Below the pieces are notes generated by a model that was not told where the DNA came from, ran no database searches, and saw only the letters and a list, made by a program, of their open reading frames with translations. Of a DNA stretch of 64,000 nt, positions 26,958-36,871 are shown piece by piece. Source of the DNA: Flavobacterium noncentrifugens (GTDB taxonomy: Bacteria > Bacteroidota > Bacteroidia > Flavobacteriales > Flavobacteriaceae); assembly GCF_900100375.1 (NCBI RefSeq), contig NZ_FNEZ01000003.1:500262-564261 (forward strand), given 5' to 3'. Made by a program: the position numbers and the translations under genes. Positions within the stretch are counted from its first letter, which is position 1; each line of letters starts with the position of its first letter.

Positions 26958-27557
26958 TTATACAGTAATGCTATCAATGCCTTTTTCAAGTGCATTTTCA
27001 GCCAAATCAGGAATTGCCGTGCCTTCGACGCGATAGGTTTCTACATCGGTAATCCCAAGAAATCCAAGTACGCTTTTGAGGTATGGGCTGGCAAAATCGT
27101 AGGCCTGCATTGGACCTTCTGAAAATACTGCGCCCGAAGCCAAAGCGACATACACTTTCTTATTTTTGAGCAAACCTTCTGCGCCACTAGCCGAATAATT
27201 AAACGTTTTTCCAGCCCTTGCGATGTGGTCAACCCATGCTTTTAGTGCAGATGGAATTCCGAAATTATAAACCGGGACACCCACTACAATGACATCGGCC
27301 CATTTTAAATCGGCGATAGCTTCCTCAGAAGCGCGAGCCGTTTCTTTATTATCAGATGTTTGCTGGTCTTCAGGGGTAAAAAATGAAGCAAGATGTGATG
27401 CCGAAAGGTGCGGCAGAATGCTGTCGTTCAAATTGGTTGTCCTGACTATACTTCCAGGATTTGCCGTTTCGATTTTTTCAATGATCGCATTGCCGAGTTT
27501 GATGCTAAATGAAGCGTCGCCACGCGGACTTGAAATAATGTGCAATATGTTTTTCAT
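26958..27557 (-). CDS. azoR: FMN-dependent NADH-azoreductase
   Basis: This 199-residue flavodoxin-like enzyme reduces azo compounds and quinones with NADH and FMN in the cytoplasm. The FMN phosphate loop is SSPRGDASFSIKLGN near residue 10, VGVPVYNFGIPSALKAWVDH near 93-112 contacts the flavin, and LGFLGITDVE lies near the C-terminus. The frame extends to a GTG at 27560, one codon upstream; the ATG at 27557 is the better start. It is divergent from an HxlR regulator, and a direct repeat lies between the two promoters, so induction by quinone or azo stress is likely. Confidence 0.92.
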   Translation of the reverse strand: MKNILHIISSPRGDASFSIKLGNAIIEKIETANPGSIVRTTNLNDSILPHLSASHLASFFTPEDQQTSDNKETARASEEAIADLKWADVIVVGVPVYNFGIPSALKAWVDHIARAGKTFNYSASGAEGLLKNKKVYVALASGAVFSEGPMQAYDFASPYLKSVLGFLGITDVETYRVEGTAIPDLAENALEKGIDSITV

Positions 27558-27591
27558 CACTTTTAATTTTGAATTGAAATGTAAAATTAGC

Positions 27592-27599
27592 TACATTTG
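27592..27599 (+). promoter_or_regulatory. Bacteroidota -7 box for the HxlR gene
   Basis: TACATTTG matches TAnnTTTG, 65 bases before the HxlR start codon. The direct repeat that follows would overlap the transcription start, a good position for autorepression. On the opposite strand a TAATTTTA near 27582-27589 is a weaker candidate for azoreductase. Confidence 0.45.
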
Positions 27600-27604
27600 C
27601 TAAT

Positions 27605-27637
27605 CAAAAGTTAGTAGTTTACAAAAGGTTAGTAGTT
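27605..27637. promoter_or_regulatory. Direct repeat, candidate HxlR operator
   Basis: CAAAAGTTAGTAGTT (27605-27619) and CAAAAGGTTAGTAGTT (27622-27637) are tandem copies differing by one inserted base. They lie between the divergent azoreductase and HxlR genes, downstream of one promoter box and in the -33 area of the other. The repeat is seen directly; the binding protein is inferred. Confidence 0.55.
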
Positions 27638-27664
27638 ACCTATAAGTAAGCCAATAAATTAATT

Positions 27665-28012
27665 ATGGAAGAAAAATGCACGAATGTCTGTCAAAATCAT
27701 CTTACAGCAGTAGGCGATGCGCTTTATGTGATTGGCGGAAAATGGAAACTCAGAATTATCATCGCCCTGAAAGATGGCCACAACCGTTTCAATGATCTGC
27801 AACGCACGATCACGGGCATTTCTGCAAAAGTGCTTTCTACCGAGCTGAAGGATCTTGAAATGAACGGTTTCGTAAAGCGCACTGTACATACCGGAACGCC
27901 GGTTATCGTAGAATATGAACTCACCGGATATAGCGATACGCTACACGAAGTGTTGAGCGCACTAGGCAATTGGGGTACGATGCACCGTGAAAAGATCAGG
28001 GCAGAAAGGTAA
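27665..28012 (+). CDS. HxlR family transcriptional regulator, probable redox sensor
   Basis: This 115-residue winged-helix regulator has family blocks DALYVIGGKWKLRIIIAL, RFNDLQRTITGISAKVLSTELKDLE and VEYELTGYSDTLHEVLSALGNW. It has Cys at positions 5 and 9 ahead of the first helix. In the Bacillus homologue YodB, an N-terminal Cys near position 6 senses quinones and diamide and YodB represses an azoreductase gene. The same arrangement, with azoreductase divergent, supports an equivalent role here, but this is inference by position. Confidence 0.9.
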   Translation: MEEKCTNVCQNHLTAVGDALYVIGGKWKLRIIIALKDGHNRFNDLQRTITGISAKVLSTELKDLEMNGFVKRTVHTGTPVIVEYELTGYSDTLHEVLSALGNWGTMHREKIRAER

Positions 28013-28034
28013 TTTGTCCTTCATTTAAAACATA

Positions 28035-28067
28035 AAAAAACCGGAGCCGTTACAGCCCCGGTTTTTT
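28035..28067. terminator. Terminator between HxlR and sorbosone dehydrogenase-like genes
   Basis: AAAAAACCGG and CCGGTTTTTT form a perfect 10-base stem. It lies between the convergent HxlR gene and the propeller protein gene and overlaps the end of the latter. Confidence 0.85.
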
Positions 28068-29349
28068 ATTTAGAGTAAGAAATTTGCCAGATGTTATTGG
28101 TTTTGTCATCGGTCAGTAACAGAGATCCGTCAGGCAATTGTATGACACCAACCGGGCGGCCATGGACTTCATTTTTATTGGCATCGACCACAAATCCAGT
28201 AAGGAAATCTTCGGCTTTACCACTTGGTTTTCCGTCCTTAAAAGGCACAAATACGACTTTGTAACCTGAAATAGGGTCGCGGTTCCAAGAGCCGTGCTGG
28301 GCAATGAATGCGCCATTTTTATATTTGTCGGGAAATGATTTTCCAGTGTAGAATGCCAACCCAAGCGAAGCAGTATGTGACCCAAGGTCGACTTCGGGAA
28401 CAATGGTTTTTTTAACCAGATTTGGATTTTGAGGCTTTACGCGCGGATCGATATTTTGTCCCCAATAACTGTAAGGCCAACCATAAAATCCGCCTTGTTT
28501 GACAGATGTAAGATAATCCGGAACCAGGTTATTGCCGAGTTCATCACGCTCATTGACTGCCGTCCATAATGTTTTAGTTTCCGGCGCCCAATCCATCCCT
28601 ACAGGATTTCTAAGTCCGGATGCGTAAATTTTAAGTCCGCTTCCATCAGGATTAACTTCGAGTATATCGGCGCGGTTGATTTCATTGTCAAAACCTTCTT
28701 CGGCTACATTAGTTCCTGATCCAACTGCAATATAAATTTTAGAATTGTCAGCATTTGCAATTAGATTTCGCGACCAGTGCCTGTTGTGTTTTCCTGCAGG
28801 AAGATCAAGCAGCTTCTCGCCTTTTCCTTCAAGTTTTGTTTGCCCTTTCTTGTAAGGGAAACGCAGCAATGCATCGGTATTTGCCACATAAAACCAATCG
28901 CCTATGACCAGCATTCCAAATGGTTGGTTGAGTCCGTTGTCTTTTGTGGCGAATGTTTCTCGGACATCTGGTTTTCCATCGTTGTTGGTATCGCGCAATA
29001 GCGTAATCACATCCGCGCTGTGGCTGAGTTCGTTAGATCTTCCTGCTCCGATAATTGCAGCTCCAACCTGTTTTGGGATGCTGTAATTGGAGTTGGATTG
29101 AGCGACGAGCACATCGCCGTTTGTTATGGCATACATCCAGCGCGGGTTGTCGAAGCCATCGGCATATTTGGTAACGGTAAAACCTTGGGGCGCTTTTGGT
29201 GTTTCGCCATCTTTCCATCCGATGACATTTGAATAATTGGTTACCGATTTTGTGGCGTAAGGTGCGGGAAGTTGTTTTTTTGCAGATTTCTGGGCGTTTA
29301 TCCCGATGGAAAAAATCAGGAAAGTAACTATTAAAATATTGGTTTTCAT
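28066..29349 (-). CDS. Secreted PQQ-type sugar dehydrogenase-like beta-propeller
   Basis: This 427-residue protein has a signal peptide (MKTNILIVTFLIFSIGINAQ) and a six-bladed propeller of the soluble glucose/L-sorbosone dehydrogenase family. Blocks include FDNPRWMYAITNGDVLVAQS, DTNNDGKPD (an EF-hand-like calcium loop), YASGLRNPVGMDWAP and GSHTASLGLAFYTG. The predicted reaction is oxidation of an aldose with PQQ outside the cytoplasm. No PQQ synthesis gene is visible here. The substrate and even dehydrogenase activity are inferred from the fold. Confidence 0.87.
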   Translation of the reverse strand: MKTNILIVTFLIFSIGINAQKSAKKQLPAPYATKSVTNYSNVIGWKDGETPKAPQGFTVTKYADGFDNPRWMYAITNGDVLVAQSNSNYSIPKQVGAAIIGAGRSNELSHSADVITLLRDTNNDGKPDVRETFATKDNGLNQPFGMLVIGDWFYVANTDALLRFPYKKGQTKLEGKGEKLLDLPAGKHNRHWSRNLIANADNSKIYIAVGSGTNVAEEGFDNEINRADILEVNPDGSGLKIYASGLRNPVGMDWAPETKTLWTAVNERDELGNNLVPDYLTSVKQGGFYGWPYSYWGQNIDPRVKPQNPNLVKKTIVPEVDLGSHTASLGLAFYTGKSFPDKYKNGAFIAQHGSWNRDPISGYKVVFVPFKDGKPSGKAEDFLTGFVVDANKNEVHGRPVGVIQLPDGSLLLTDDKTNNIWQISYSK

Positions 29350-29472
29350 AGCTGTGTGTTTTTGTTATCCTATTAAAGTTACGATTCAGTAAAATAAAAT
29401 CCAGCCGTTTTAATATAATTTTAGGAAAACAAAAAATCCGGAATTTGTATCTTCAATATTCAATTTCGAACT

Positions 29473-30033
29473 ATGGCAAAACAACACAAAAAGAATCGCG
29501 TTTACAACCAGACATCTTTATTTGGCCCGCTGTATGCATATCTTGTGGTGTTGTCACCTCCACAAAAAGTCAGGGAAGATATTGCAACTTTCAAAAAAGA
29601 GTTAAATGATATTGCTTCGATTGGCGACCGGAATTTGCAATCGATCGGACACATTACCTTGACGGATCGCTTAACGGACGATGCTGATTTTGCAGAAACT
29701 GTGAGGAAATTGATTCAAGGTCATAAAAAATTTTCTGTCCGATTAAACGGAATTGGCATTTTCGACCATCAGCCAAAAAAAACTTTATTCTTAAAAATTG
29801 AAGGTCCAAATCCGATCATTGTATTGATGAATTCCTTAAAATCAGTTTCAAAATCGCCACATTTAAGTCTTGCTAAAACCCTGCCGCCTGAAAATTTCGA
29901 AAAATGGGCGAATTATCTCGACGAATTTGAATATGAAGCCGAATGGATTTGTGGAGAAGTTGTCGTACTCAAAAAATTAATGTCGGAAAAACATTTGGGG
30001 TTTAACGATAAAATCATAATTCCGCTTAAATAA
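29473..30033 (+). CDS. 2H phosphoesterase (2'-5' RNA ligase-like)
   Basis: This 186-residue cytoplasmic protein has the two catalytic H-x-T/S motifs of the 2H superfamily: HITL near residue 61 and HLSL near residue 136. The spacing and size match bacterial 2'-5' RNA ligase/cyclic phosphodiesterase proteins. It would hydrolyse or ligate RNA ends with 2',3'-cyclic phosphates or a related substrate. It is alone, divergent from the propeller protein gene, and closed by a terminator shared with the convergent IcmF gene. Confidence 0.85.
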   Translation: MAKQHKKNRVYNQTSLFGPLYAYLVVLSPPQKVREDIATFKKELNDIASIGDRNLQSIGHITLTDRLTDDADFAETVRKLIQGHKKFSVRLNGIGIFDHQPKKTLFLKIEGPNPIIVLMNSLKSVSKSPHLSLAKTLPPENFEKWANYLDEFEYEAEWICGEVVVLKKLMSEKHLGFNDKIIIPLK

Positions 30034-30060
30034 AAAAAGCCTCTCTTTCGAAAGGCTTTT
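30034..30060. terminator. Terminator after the 2H phosphoesterase gene
   Basis: An AAAAGCC.../...GGCTTTT stem with inner CTTT/AAAG pairing and T run. It is placed between convergent genes and probably serves IcmF as well. Confidence 0.7.
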
Positions 30061-30078
30061 GATATAAAATAAATGCAA

Positions 30079-33000
30079 TTACATATTTCTTCTGTATTGC
30101 CCGCCCACTTCAAACAGCGCCGAAGTGATTTGCCCCAGCGAACAAACTTTCGTCGCTTCCATCAGTTTTTCAAAAATATTCTGGTTACTGATCGCCGCTT
30201 CCTGGATCGCATTGAGTTGTTCGTCTTCTTTTCCGGCGTGCGTTTTATGCAATTCTTCGAGCATTTCGATCTGGTATTGCTTTTCTTCTTCGGTCGCACG
30301 GATGACTTCCAATGGCACTACTGTTGGCGAACCTTTCGAACTTAAAAAAGTATTTACTCCAATGATCGGGAAATCGCCATTGTGTTTCAACGTTTCATAA
30401 TACAGACTTTCTTCCTGGATTTTTGAGCGTTGGTACATGGTTTCCATCGCACCGAGAACGCCGCCTCTTTCAGTAATTCTGTCGAATTCCTGCAATACAG
30501 CATCTTCGACCAAATCGGTCAATTCTTCAATGATGAACGAGCCTTGGATCGGGTTTTCGTTTTTTGCCAGTCCGAGTTCCTTGTTGATAATGAGTTGGAT
30601 TGCCATCGCACGGCGCACCGATTCTTCCGTTGGCGTTGTAATCGCTTCATCATACGCATTCGTATGCAGGGAATTGCAATTGTCGTAGATCGCATACAAA
30701 GCCTGCAAGGTCGTACGGATGTCGTTAAAGTCAATTTCCTGCGCATGCAGCGAACGTCCCGATGTTTGAATGTGGTATTTCAACATCTGCGCGCGCTCAT
30801 TCGCACCGTATTTGTTTTTTAGGGCTTTCGCCCAGATTTTACGCGCCACACGGCCGATTACGGCATATTCCGGATCAATTCCGTTGGAGAAAAAGAACGA
30901 AAGGTTTGGCCCGAAATCATTGATGTCCATACCACGGCTCAGGTAATATTCCACGTAAGTGAAACCGTTGGAAAGCGTAAATGCGAGTTGCGTAATCGGA
31001 TTCGCGCCGGCTTCAGCAATGTGATAACCCGAAATCGAAACCGAATAAAAGTTCCTGACATTTTGCGTGATGAAATATTCCTGTACGTCGCCCATCAGTC
31101 GGAGTGCAAATTCCGTTGAGAAAATACAGGTATTCTGCGCCTGGTCTTCTTTTAAAATATCGGCCTGAACGGTTCCGCGCACCTGCGACAACGTCCTGAT
31201 TTTTATCTGGTTATATACTTCCGGAGTTAAAACCTCATCACCTGTTACGCCAAGCAGCATCAATCCCAAACCGTTATTTCCGGCTGGCAGATCGCCTTGG
31301 TATTTTGGGCGGATTGTTCCTTTTAGCTTGTATATTTCGTTGATTTTTTCTTCAATTTCAACCTGCAGATTGTTTTCACGGATGTACAATTCGCATTGCT
31401 GGTCGATTGCAGCATTCATGAAAAATCCAAGCAACATCGGCGCCGGGCCGTTGATCGTCATCGAAACCGAAGTCAGCGGATGCACCAGATCAAATCCTGA
31501 ATACAGTTTTTTCGCATCATCCAAACAGCAGATTGAAACACCGGCATTTCCGATCTTTCCATAAATATCAGGACGAATGTGCGGATCATTTCCGTATAAT
31601 GTCACACTGTCAAAAGCAGTTGACAACCGTTTTGCAGGCAATCCGGCGCTAACATAATGAAAACGTTTATTCGTTCTTTCCGGGCCGCCTTCTCCGGCAA
31701 ACATCCTTGACGGGTCTTCGCCTTCGCGCTTAAACGGATACAATCCCGAAGCAAACGGAAATTCTCCCGGTACATTTTCCTGCAAACACCAACGCAAAAT
31801 ATCGCCCCAAGCTTCGTATTTCGGAAGCGACACTTTTGGGATTTGGGAATGTGATAATGATTCGGTATGCGTTGCAATTTTAATTTCCTTGTCACGGACT
31901 TTAAAGCTGTACACCGGATTTTTGTATTTGTTGACTTTGTCGTTCCAGGTCAGAATAATTTCCCAGTTGTACGGATCGAGATCCATTTTAACGCGGTCGA
32001 ATTCCTTGCCTAATAAACTTAAAAATTGCTTTGTCGTTTCGTCATTTGATTCTAAAACCGCTTCGTCAATTCCGGCTTTAGTAATGGTTGGAAGTTTTCC
32101 GCCAACACTTTCGATGGTTTTAAAAATTCCGTATAATTTTTGCGCGACTTGTTGTTGCGTTAAAGCGGTCGCATCATATTTCCTGTTGTTTTCTGAGATT
32201 TCAGACAAATACCGCGTTCTGTGTGGCGGAATCACGAAGATTTTCTCGCTCATTTCACGCGTAATATGAAAATCAGATTTTAAATCTGAATCTGTTTTTT
32301 CGTGCACTTTATCCATGATCGCTTTGTAAAGCGTGTTCATTCCCGGATCATTGAACTGCGATGCAATTGTTCCGTAAACAGGCAAAGTATCCAAATCGGC
32401 ATCCCAAAGCTGGTGGTTTCGCTGGTATTGTTTTTTGACATCGCGCAACGCATCAAGCGAGCCGCGTTTGTCGAATTTATTGATCGCAACCAAATCGGCG
32501 AAGTCAAGCATGTCGATTTTTTCGAGTTGGGTTGCTGCCCCGAATTCGGGTGTCATAACATATAATGAAACATCGGAATGATCCATGATTTCGGTATCCG
32601 ATTGCCCGATTCCGGAAGTTTCAAGGATAATAATATCATAATTTGCTGCCTTTAAAACCTGAATCGCTTCGGCTACATATTTGGATAAAGCCAGATTGGA
32701 TTGGCGTGTGGCCAATGAACGCATGTAAACGCGTGGATTATTGATCGCATTCATGCGGATTCTATCACCCAGTAAAGCACCGCCGGTTTTTCTTTTCGAT
32801 GGATCGACAGAAATGAGCCCGATGGTTTTTTCAGGGAAATCAATGAGAAATCTTCGAACGAGTTCATCAACCAATGAGGATTTTCCCGCGCCGCCGGTTC
32901 CGGTAATTCCGAGAACTGGCGTTTTAGAATTTTGGTTTTGAATGTGGATTTTGTCTAAAGTGTCTTTTGCAACTTCCGGGAAATTTTCAGCAGATGAAAT

Positions 33001-33507
33001 CACCCTTGCAATTGCCGTCGGATTTTTCTCAGCCAAATGGTTGATTTCTCCATTTAAAACATCCCCAACCGGATAATCCGAACGTTTGACTAAATCATTG
33101 ATCATGCCTTGCAAGCCCAAAGCACGACCATCGTCTGGTGAATAAATGCGTTCGATGCCGTATTCGTGCAATTCTGAAATTTCAGATGGCAAAATGACGC
33201 CGCCGCCGCCGCCGAATATTTTAATGTGTCCGGCTCCTTTTTCTTTGAGCAAGTCATGCATGTATTTGAAATATTCATTGTGCCCGCCTTGGTAAGAAGT
33301 CATTGCAATGGCATTCGCATCTTCCTGAATGGCAGTATTTACTACTTCTTCGACGCTGCGGTCGTGGCCGAGATGAATCACTTCAACACCGGTCGACTGG
33401 ATGATGCGGCGCATGATGTTGATCGCGGCATCGTGGCCGTCGAAAAGCGAAGCGGCAGTAACAATTCTTACTTTATTTACAGGAATATATGGTTTTGCTT
33501 GTTCCAT
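30079..33507 (-). CDS. icmF: Fused isobutyryl-CoA mutase / G-protein chaperone (IcmF type)
   Basis: This single 1142-residue protein combines the parts of an adenosylcobalamin acyl-CoA mutase. The N-terminal B12 domain carries DGHDAA near residue 24, the TSYQGG segment and GGGGGV. The MeaB-like GTPase domain (about 195-420) has the P-loop GTGGAGKSS and NKFDKRGS. The C-terminal TIM barrel (about 560-1142) includes [22 protein letters not shown] and [20 protein letters not shown]. These barrel blocks match IcmF rather than methylmalonyl-CoA mutase. It would interconvert isobutyryl- and n-butyryl-CoA, with the GTPase guarding cofactor loading. No mutase partner genes are adjacent. Confidence 0.92.
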   Translation of the reverse strand: MEQAKPYIPVNKVRIVTAASLFDGHDAAINIMRRIIQSTGVEVIHLGHDRSVEEVVNTAIQEDANAIAMTSYQGGHNEYFKYMHDLLKEKGAGHIKIFGGGGGVILPSEISELHEYGIERIYSPDDGRALGLQGMINDLVKRSDYPVGDVLNGEINHLAEKNPTAIARVISSAENFPEVAKDTLDKIHIQNQNSKTPVLGITGTGGAGKSSLVDELVRRFLIDFPEKTIGLISVDPSKRKTGGALLGDRIRMNAINNPRVYMRSLATRQSNLALSKYVAEAIQVLKAANYDIIILETSGIGQSDTEIMDHSDVSLYVMTPEFGAATQLEKIDMLDFADLVAINKFDKRGSLDALRDVKKQYQRNHQLWDADLDTLPVYGTIASQFNDPGMNTLYKAIMDKVHEKTDSDLKSDFHITREMSEKIFVIPPHRTRYLSEISENNRKYDATALTQQQVAQKLYGIFKTIESVGGKLPTITKAGIDEAVLESNDETTKQFLSLLGKEFDRVKMDLDPYNWEIILTWNDKVNKYKNPVYSFKVRDKEIKIATHTESLSHSQIPKVSLPKYEAWGDILRWCLQENVPGEFPFASGLYPFKREGEDPSRMFAGEGGPERTNKRFHYVSAGLPAKRLSTAFDSVTLYGNDPHIRPDIYGKIGNAGVSICCLDDAKKLYSGFDLVHPLTSVSMTINGPAPMLLGFFMNAAIDQQCELYIRENNLQVEIEEKINEIYKLKGTIRPKYQGDLPAGNNGLGLMLLGVTGDEVLTPEVYNQIKIRTLSQVRGTVQADILKEDQAQNTCIFSTEFALRLMGDVQEYFITQNVRNFYSVSISGYHIAEAGANPITQLAFTLSNGFTYVEYYLSRGMDINDFGPNLSFFFSNGIDPEYAVIGRVARKIWAKALKNKYGANERAQMLKYHIQTSGRSLHAQEIDFNDIRTTLQALYAIYDNCNSLHTNAYDEAITTPTEESVRRAMAIQLIINKELGLAKNENPIQGSFIIEELTDLVEDAVLQEFDRITERGGVLGAMETMYQRSKIQEESLYYETLKHNGDFPIIGVNTFLSSKGSPTVVPLEVIRATEEEKQYQIEMLEELHKTHAGKEDEQLNAIQEAAISNQNIFEKLMEATKVCSLGQITSALFEVGGQYRRNM

Positions 33508-33662
33508 TTTGTGTTTTGTGACGAATTTAGGTCGGCAATTTACGAAATTCTTAAAAATTTGATGTTTGTTTTCTTGTAAAATTTGGGTAGACTTAATTTG
33601 GCTTGAATGGAACGCAGATCACGCGGATCACGCGGATTTACACCGATTGAAAACAACTGCAT

Positions 33663-33740
33663 TAGCCCCGATTGAAGCGGCATCCTTTTGTGGAGCACAG
33701 CGGAACAAAAGATAGAGCGAAAAGCGGGAAACAGCTCCTA
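33663..33740 (+). repeat. Dispersed palindromic repeat, copy 2
   Basis: This is the clearest copy: TAGCCCCGATTGAAGCGGC, then ATCCTTTTGTGGAG, a short loop, GGAACAAAAGATAGAGCG and AAAGCGGGAAACAGCTCC. The central stem is CTTTTGT (33685-33691) with ACAAAAG (33705-33711), and an outer CCCG/CGGG pair can also form. It lies between the IcmF and catalase genes and explains most of this 309-base gap. Confidence 0.7.
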
Positions 33741-33816
33741 ATAAAAAAGCCCACTTTCGTGAGCTTCTTATCTTGCTTCATGCTTCTTGCAGCGAAGCGG
33801 TCTTACTTCTATAAAT

Positions 33817-35301
33817 CTATTTCCTAAAACTTGCCGGATCAATCTGAACGCCCAAGCCTTGCGCAACACCCATTCCAAGATTCATGTCGGCGCGGAACCA
33901 ATGGCACAACTGGCGGTTGACGATTTCTTCTTTTTTCGGGCCGTCGATGCCACTCATCGCGCCAACAATGTTGCTAATCGTGTTTTGCTGCAGGTGCGGC
34001 TCCATCAAACGAAACAGGTTTCCGGGTTGCGAATAATGGTCGTCTTCGCCTTTCTCGTTGCGGTCAAACCAGCCGGCAACGGTACTGTCGAGTTCGAGCG
34101 ACGGTTCTTTATAACGTTCATCCACCACAATATCATCGAAACTGTTAGGGAAATAATTGGGTTTGCTACCGCCGTTTCCATCAACGCGCATCTGGCCGTC
34201 GCGCTGGTAATTGTTGGTGGCAAATGGGCAGCGGTTTACTGGGATTTGTTCGTAATTTCCGCCCAGACGGTAACGCTGCGCATCGGGATATGACAGGATT
34301 CTTCCCTGCAGCATTTTATCTGGCGAATAGCCGATTCCATCCACGACGTGCGCCGGGGCAAACGCCGCCTGTTCGATATCCTGGAAATAATTGTCTGGGT
34401 TTTTGTTGAGTTCTATGGTTCCAACATCGATAAGCGGATAGTCGCCGTGCGGCCAAACCTTCGTTAAATCGAACGGATTGATGTGGTACGTTTTGGATTC
34501 GGCTTCGGTCATGACCTGGATTTTCATGTGCCATTTCGGGAAATCTCCGGCTTCGATGTTTTCGAGCAAATCGCGCTGGGCAAAATCCATATCGACCGAT
34601 TTCATCTGCGCGGCTTCGTCATTCGTGAAATTTTTGATGCCTTGTGCCGTTAAAAAGTGAAATTTGACGTAATGCCTTTGATTTGCCGAATTGATCATCG
34701 ACAAGGTGTGACTGCTAAAACCGTGCATGTGCCGGTATCCGTAAGGCGTTCCGCGGTCTGACATTAAAATCAAAACCTGATGTAAACTTTCAGGATTTAA
34801 TGACCAGAAATCCCACATCATTGTTGGCGATTTCATATTCGTGTGCGGATCACGCTTTTGCGTATGGATGAAATCCCCGAATTTTTTAGGGTCTTTGATG
34901 AAAAATACCGGTGTGTTGTTTCCAACGAGATCCCAGTTTCCGTCTTCGGTGTAGAATTTTAAAGCAAAACCACGCGGATCGCGTTCGGTATCGGCGGAGC
35001 CTTTTTCGCCTCCGACCGTGGAGAAACGCAGCAACATTTTGGTTTCTTTCCCAACGTGGCTGAAGATTTTTGCTTTGGTATATTTTGAGATATCGTGCGT
35101 AACCGTGAACGTTCCGAAAGCACCCGAGCCTTTTGCGTGAACGACGCGTTCGGGAATCCTTTCGCGGTTGAAATGCGCCATTTTTTCGTGCAGGATAAAA
35201 TCCTCGAGTAAGATTGGGCCGCGCGGGCCGGCCGTTTGCGAATTTTCATTCTCGGCATACGGCTTTCCTGATGCTGTTGTTAGTTTGTTGTGATTGCTCA
35301 T
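33817..35301 (-). CDS. katA: Catalase, monofunctional small-subunit heme type
   Basis: This 494-residue enzyme breaks down hydrogen peroxide. It carries the distal His in [14 protein letters not shown], the conserved Asn in [11 protein letters not shown], the NADPH and heme path residues around [20 protein letters not shown], and the proximal heme Tyr in [17 protein letters not shown]. The length fits clade 3 catalases. The frame is open to 35328, but the ATG at 35301 gives the usual start [12 protein letters not shown]. The gene stands alone between a dispersed repeat and the DUF4197 pair. The katA symbol is by family. Confidence 0.95.
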   Translation of the reverse strand: MSNHNKLTTASGKPYAENENSQTAGPRGPILLEDFILHEKMAHFNRERIPERVVHAKGSGAFGTFTVTHDISKYTKAKIFSHVGKETKMLLRFSTVGGEKGSADTERDPRGFALKFYTEDGNWDLVGNNTPVFFIKDPKKFGDFIHTQKRDPHTNMKSPTMMWDFWSLNPESLHQVLILMSDRGTPYGYRHMHGFSSHTLSMINSANQRHYVKFHFLTAQGIKNFTNDEAAQMKSVDMDFAQRDLLENIEAGDFPKWHMKIQVMTEAESKTYHINPFDLTKVWPHGDYPLIDVGTIELNKNPDNYFQDIEQAAFAPAHVVDGIGYSPDKMLQGRILSYPDAQRYRLGGNYEQIPVNRCPFATNNYQRDGQMRVDGNGGSKPNYFPNSFDDIVVDERYKEPSLELDSTVAGWFDRNEKGEDDHYSQPGNLFRLMEPHLQQNTISNIVGAMSGIDGPKKEEIVNRQLCHWFRADMNLGMGVAQGLGVQIDPASFRK

Positions 35302-35418
35302 GATTTTGTGATTTCTTGTTACTATCAAATGTAAACATTAACATTTTATAAACAAAATCGATAGTTTTGATATTTTAATAGTCTGACGCTATTTGCTATC
35401 TTTGGCAAAAAATCAAAC

Positions 35419-36156
35419 ATGAAAAAATACCTTTTATTGGCATTGCTTGTTCCGTTCTTAGGAAATGCCCAATTGAAAAAGCTTGTCAAAAAAGCCAAAA
35501 AGACTGTTGCGACAGCAACTACCACTTCCTCTTCATCTGCGACAAGCAGCCTTGACATCAGCGCGGCATTAAAAGAAGCACTCAACAACGGCATTACCAA
35601 AGAAGTTTCAAAACTCACTGCTACCGACGGTTTTTATAAAAATGAAGCGGTGAAAATCTTGATGCCGGAAGAATTGCAAAGAGTTGACAAAACCCTTCGC
35701 GCGATGGGCATGTCGAGCCTTGCCGATGAAGGTGTGAAGTCGTTGAACCGTGCTGCAGAAAGTGCGGTGAAAGAAGCGACCCCGATTTTTGTGGCATCGA
35801 TTAAAAACATGAGAATAACCGATGCGAAAAATATTTTAATGGGTAGCGACAATGCGGCAACGACTTATCTGCAAAGCTCGACTTCGACTGCTTTGTATGC
35901 GAAATTCAATCCAGTAGTAAAGGAGTCGATCGGGCAAGTGGGCGCCGACCAGATCTGGACAACGATAATCACAAAATACAATGCATTGCCTTTGGTTTCA
36001 AAAGTGAATCCGGACATCGTGGATTATGTGACCAATAAAGCACTTGACGGTGTTTTTAAAATGATCGCTGTGGAAGAAAAAGACATCCGCGGGAATTTAT
36101 CGGCACGAACTTCTAATTTGCTGAAAAGCGTTTTTGCATTACAGGATAAAAAATAA
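35419..36156 (+). CDS. DUF4197 protein, first of tandem pair
   Basis: This 245-residue secreted or periplasmic protein has a signal peptide (MKKYLLLALLVPFLGNAQ). A low-complexity Thr/Ser stretch (TATTTSSSSATSS) follows, then the DUF4197 domain with ISAALKEALNNGITKEVSKL, DGFYKNEAVKILMPEELQRVDKTLR and TSTALYAKFNPVVKESIG. It is strongly similar along its length to the next gene, so the two arose by tandem duplication. The fold is all-helical. The function is unknown to me. Confidence 0.85.
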   Translation: MKKYLLLALLVPFLGNAQLKKLVKKAKKTVATATTTSSSSATSSLDISAALKEALNNGITKEVSKLTATDGFYKNEAVKILMPEELQRVDKTLRAMGMSSLADEGVKSLNRAAESAVKEATPIFVASIKNMRITDAKNILMGSDNAATTYLQSSTSTALYAKFNPVVKESIGQVGADQIWTTIITKYNALPLVSKVNPDIVDYVTNKALDGVFKMIAVEEKDIRGNLSARTSNLLKSVFALQDKK

Positions 36157-36157
36157 G

Positions 36158-36871
36158 ATGAAAAAAGTATTGATTTTAGGTTTGTCGTTTTTGCTTTTTA
36201 GCTGTGCCGAATTGCAGCAGGTGGCGAGCCAGTATCCGCAAATTGGAACGGTTGGCGTCGGAAATGCCGACATTGCTGCCGGACTCAAAGAAGCGTTGAA
36301 TAACGGAATTTCCAAACAGGTTTCCAAACTTACAGCTACCGATGGATTTTTTAAAAATGAAGCCGTAAAGATTTTGCTTCCCTCAGACTTGCAGAAAGTC
36401 GATAAAACGCTGCGCGATCTTGGCATGTCGAGTCTGGCGGATGAAGGTTTAAAAGTGCTGAACCGCGCGGCTGAAAATGCCGTCAAAGAAGCGACGCCGA
36501 TTTTTGTCGGTGCGGTAAAAAACATGACTTTCACCGATGCGCGGAATATTCTGCTGGGAAATGATACGTCGGCAACGGCTTATCTGCAAAGCTCTACATC
36601 GACTGCTTTGTATTCTAAATTCAATCCGGTGGTTAAAAGTTCGCTTGGAAAAGTCGGCGCTGATAAGGTCTGGGCAAATATCATTACAAAATACAACGCA
36701 ATTCCATTGGTCAAAAAAGTCAACCCAGATTTGAATGATTACGTCACACAGCAAGCGATGAACGGCGTTTTTAAAATGGTTGCCGTTGAAGAAAAGGACA
36801 TCCGTAATAATTTTGCCGCGCGTACTTCCGATTTGTTGAAAAGGGTATTTGCTTTGCAGGACAATAAATAG
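36158..36871 (+). CDS. DUF4197 lipoprotein, second of tandem pair
   Basis: This 237-residue paralogue of the preceding protein has a lipoprotein-type leader (MKKVLILGLSFLLFSCAEL). The mature N-terminus lacks the Thr/Ser-rich linker of its neighbour. It keeps GLKEALNNGISKQVSKL, FKNEAVKILLPSDLQKVDKTLR and the TSTALYSKFNPVVKSSLG block. The ATG at 36158 is one base after the previous stop and gives a proper lipid-attachment signal; an upstream in-frame start at 36134 would bury it. Co-expression of a soluble and a membrane-anchored copy is likely. Confidence 0.85.
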   Translation: MKKVLILGLSFLLFSCAELQQVASQYPQIGTVGVGNADIAAGLKEALNNGISKQVSKLTATDGFFKNEAVKILLPSDLQKVDKTLRDLGMSSLADEGLKVLNRAAENAVKEATPIFVGAVKNMTFTDARNILLGNDTSATAYLQSSTSTALYSKFNPVVKSSLGKVGADKVWANIITKYNAIPLVKKVNPDLNDYVTQQAMNGVFKMVAVEEKDIRNNFAARTSDLLKRVFALQDNK

